Assembly: GCF_006861825.1 (NCBI RefSeq)
Contig: NZ_VDGI01000019.1
Coordinates: 27,893-91,892 of the forward strand
From: Psychrobacillus vulpis
GTDB lineage: Bacteria; Bacillota; Bacilli; Bacillales_A; Planococcaceae
DNA length: 64,000 nucleotides
Direction of reading: 5' to 3'
In this document: piece by piece, positions 62,209 through 64,000 of the stretch
Position numbering within the stretch: the stretch's first letter is position 1
Layout of the letters: every line of letters starts with the position of its first letter
Notes under the pieces: model-generated
Database searches by the model: none
Told to the model about the DNA's origin: nothing
The model's input: the letters and a program-made list of their open reading frames with translations, nothing else
Translations under genes and position numbers: made by a program

Positions 62209-63599
62209 TGTTGAAACCTTTACGTGTGAAAGACATCCGGAACTTACTTCAAGGTGAAATAATAAGTGGTTCCGAAAATTGGAGTGTAAGTGATGCTATT
62301 TATTATAATCGGCATGAGCTTACAAAACGAAATTCGCTCATGTTTGTTAGTAGAAGTGATTCTATTAACTGGCATGAAATTAATAATAAGGGACCTTCTC
62401 TTGTGATTTCTGATAAGCCTTCCTCTGAATTGAAAAATGCACTGTCGGATACTACTGTCATTAAAGTTAGAAGCCTAGTACAGGCATATTGGAAATTTTT
62501 AGATTATTATCGAAACCTTTTTAAAATCCCAGTAGTGGCTATAACAGGTACATGTGGTAAAACAACTACGAAAGAAATGATCAAACACATTTTAAGTAAA
62601 GACTGGAATGTCCAGGCATCCTTTAGTAGTAAAAATGAACCGCGTCAATCCTTTCCTTACTTGACTGGAATTGATGGAAATACAGAAGCAGCTGTTTTTG
62701 AACTTGGATTAGGAAATACAGGAAATATTAAACATCAGTGTATGATTTATCAGCCTACGATTGGAATTATTACAACTATTGGTGTTCATCATTTAGATGG
62801 TTGTGGAAATTTGGAAGGATATATAAAAGCGAAGTCCGAAATAGTGGATGGGATAAAGCAAGACGGTACACTAATATTAAATGCGGATGATACGAATATA
62901 AAAAAAGTCCCTTTACATTCATTTAAAGGAAAGATCATCTATTTTGGGGTAAATGAGAAGTCACATATTAGGGCTTCCAATATTAGATTTACAAAGAATG
63001 GAATGGACTTCCAGGTTCATTTTTCGGATAAAAAATATAAAGCATTTATACCGGGATATGGTGAACATCAAGTGTATAACGCACTTGCTGCACTTGCTGC
63101 AGTAAACGAAATGGGCATGGATATAAGTGAAGCAATCTCACGTTTAACAACCTATAAAAATATGGCCAGACACCTTGAATTTTCAAGTGGAATGGGAGGA
63201 AGTACAATTATAGATGATACGTGGACAAATAATCCTACGTCAGTTGAGGCTGCATTAAAGGTGCTAGATTCTATTGGAAAGGGCAAAAATGTCATACTTG
63301 TACTTGGCGATATTAAAAGATTAGGAAATTTTGAAAAGAAATATCACCGTGAGATTGGAAGTATGGTTGCGCAAAGAGACATTCATACACTCATTACAAT
63401 TGGAAGTAAGGCAGAAGATATAGCAATTCAAGCAAAAAAAGATGGGACAAAGGCGAATGTCTATTCTTTTAAAGACGTCAATGGTGTGATGGATATCCTA
63501 AAACCAATGCTCGACAATCGCGCTGTTTTGCTTATCAAAGGCCCAATGTCTAGCAGATCTATGATAAGCTTTGCAAATAGTTTAAAAGAGAATAATTAA
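62208..63599 (+). CDS. MurF-like Mur ligase, cluster copy 2
   Basis: 463-residue paralogue of the ligase at 60640, about the same length, with P-loop TGTCGKTT at 113-120, AKSEIVDGI near 209, HQVYNALAALAAVNEMG near 286 and DDTWTNNPTSVEAALKVL near 335. Here the asparagine-proline of the MurF motif is partly kept (NNP), unlike copy 1. The start ATG overlaps the stop of the small membrane protein frame, behind AAGGAGGGG. Last gene of the cluster, with a terminator 13 bases downstream. The two paralogues share most key residues, so they likely use related substrates, perhaps in successive steps. Confidence 0.85.
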   Translation: MLKPLRVKDIRNLLQGEIISGSENWSVSDAIYYNRHELTKRNSLMFVSRSDSINWHEINNKGPSLVISDKPSSELKNALSDTTVIKVRSLVQAYWKFLDYYRNLFKIPVVAITGTCGKTTTKEMIKHILSKDWNVQASFSSKNEPRQSFPYLTGIDGNTEAAVFELGLGNTGNIKHQCMIYQPTIGIITTIGVHHLDGCGNLEGYIKAKSEIVDGIKQDGTLILNADDTNIKKVPLHSFKGKIIYFGVNEKSHIRASNIRFTKNGMDFQVHFSDKKYKAFIPGYGEHQVYNALAALAAVNEMGMDISEAISRLTTYKNMARHLEFSSGMGGSTIIDDTWTNNPTSVEAALKVLDSIGKGKNVILVLGDIKRLGNFEKKYHREIGSMVAQRDIHTLITIGSKAEDIAIQAKKDGTKANVYSFKDVNGVMDILKPMLDNRAVLLIKGPMSSRSMISFANSLKENN

Positions 63600-63611
63600 C
63601 TATGAATGCTT

Positions 63612-63655
63612 CAGACTGTAGACAACTCTAAAAAGTTGACTACAGTCTTTTTATT
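63612..63655 (+). terminator. Terminator of the Mur ligase operon
   Basis: AGACTGTAG...CAACT / AGTTG...CTACAGTCT hairpin then T5ATT. Same hairpin family as at 28363. Confidence 0.85.
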
Positions 63656-63712
63656 TTTATATAGGATAGATTAGGATTTCCGAAAATTCTATCCATCACC
63701 TCGGTTATTTTT

Positions 63713-63850
63713 CAGAGAACGTTGATTGGAGCGGAGGGCGACGACTCCTGCGGGAATAGCGTGAGTCTTGAGACCCTGCAAGGAGCATAGCGACTGAAGA
63801 GGCTCAAGCCACGCCCGCGGAAAGCGTTCGCGCGCAGCGGAAATCACAGA
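63713..63850. repeat. GC-rich dispersed repeat, variant as at 12415
   Basis: Contains GACGACTCCTGCGGGAATAGC, GTGAGTCTTGAGACCCTGC, GAAGAGGCTCAAGCC, CGCCCGCGGAAAGCG and ends GCGGAAATCACAG. Same variant as the block at 12415-12540, without the CGTTGAAA-type ends. Confidence 0.75.
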
Positions 63851-63890
63851 TTTCCATCATTATTTCATTTTAAATAAAACATACTAAGAT

Positions 63891-63933
63891 TAGTAGTGCA
63901 GACCAAGGCATTGGTTCGTACTACTATTTTTTA
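63891..63933 (+). terminator. Terminator-like hairpin near the window end
   Basis: TAGTAGTGCAGACCAA / TTGGTTCGTACTACTA arms and T6. No gene reads into it on the plus strand in this window, so it may serve a neighbour or be bidirectional. Confidence 0.55.
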
Positions 63934-64000
63934 TATAGTAAAAGTGAAGAATAGGTCGAAGTCTTTTTGGGATCTTGAATCCGTTATTAAAACAGACCTA

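Overview
The window is a low-GC Gram-positive chromosome segment from an endospore former. Evidence is a Tlp spore protein, a CotY/CotZ-type coat protein, T-box leaders, a tRNA cluster with Bacillus-like sequences, Bacillus-type genes (YqhH/YqhG pair, YkuI, YrzF-like, peptidase E), strong AGGAGG-type ribosome sites and frequent TTG/GTG starts. A member of Bacillales, most likely the Planococcaceae/Caryophanaceae side (Lysinibacillus, Psychrobacillus, Sporosarcina and relatives), fits best; the species cannot be fixed from the sequence alone.

Layout. 1-2.8 kb: end of a sugar or glycerophosphate ABC operon (ATPase, TIM-barrel isomerase, HAD phosphatase). 2.8-9.3 kb: MacB/FtsX-type ABC exporter, lipoprotein metallopeptidase and convergent radical SAM/SPASM gene, preceded by a decayed second copy of the last two. 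9.5-12.3 kb: tlp, then the SNF2 helicase/YqhG pair. 12.7-13.6 kb: seven tRNA genes on the minus strand with their own promoter and terminator. 14-20.4 kb: YkuI-like degenerate EAL protein, guanine deaminase plus NCS2 purine permease, amino-acid permease. 21.1-27 kb: minus-strand saccharide operon (PIG-L deacetylase, GT4 glycosyltransferase, ATP-grasp, APH-type kinase, NAD-sugar epimerase, small kinase-like protein) resembling Bacillus spore-coat saccharide loci. 27.5-34.9 kb: LysM-3D wall protein, small membrane transporters around a Crp regulator, SIMPL protein, hydrolase, nucleoside transporter. 35.4-40.2 kb: structured leader with terminator, then a GAF-GAF-PAS-GGDEF-EAL protein and a ThDP enzyme in one unit. 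41.6-52.6 kb: two paralogous BrnQ transporters, each behind a T-box but with different specifier codons (GUA and AUC), and between them a zinc-type set (YraQ-like permease, YcgQ-like protein, CobW GTPase) and other small genes. 54-63.6 kb: a cluster of two ATP-grasp ligases, an ATP-grasp/Mur-ligase fusion, two MurF-like ligases and a CotZ-like coat protein; this is the best candidate for an undescribed system, probably an amide-bonded polymer or peptide made for the spore surface.

Intergenic DNA is crowded with a modular GC-rich repeat family. Its outer unit has inverted ends (AGAAAATCGTTGAAA / TTTCAACGATTTTCT). It occurs empty (117 bp), filled with a 160-bp AT-rich MITE-like insert flanked by an 8-bp direct repeat (CGGAAAGG), or filled at the same site by a different GC-rich cassette. 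A separate six-unit tandem array of exactly 21-bp period lies near 20.8 kb.
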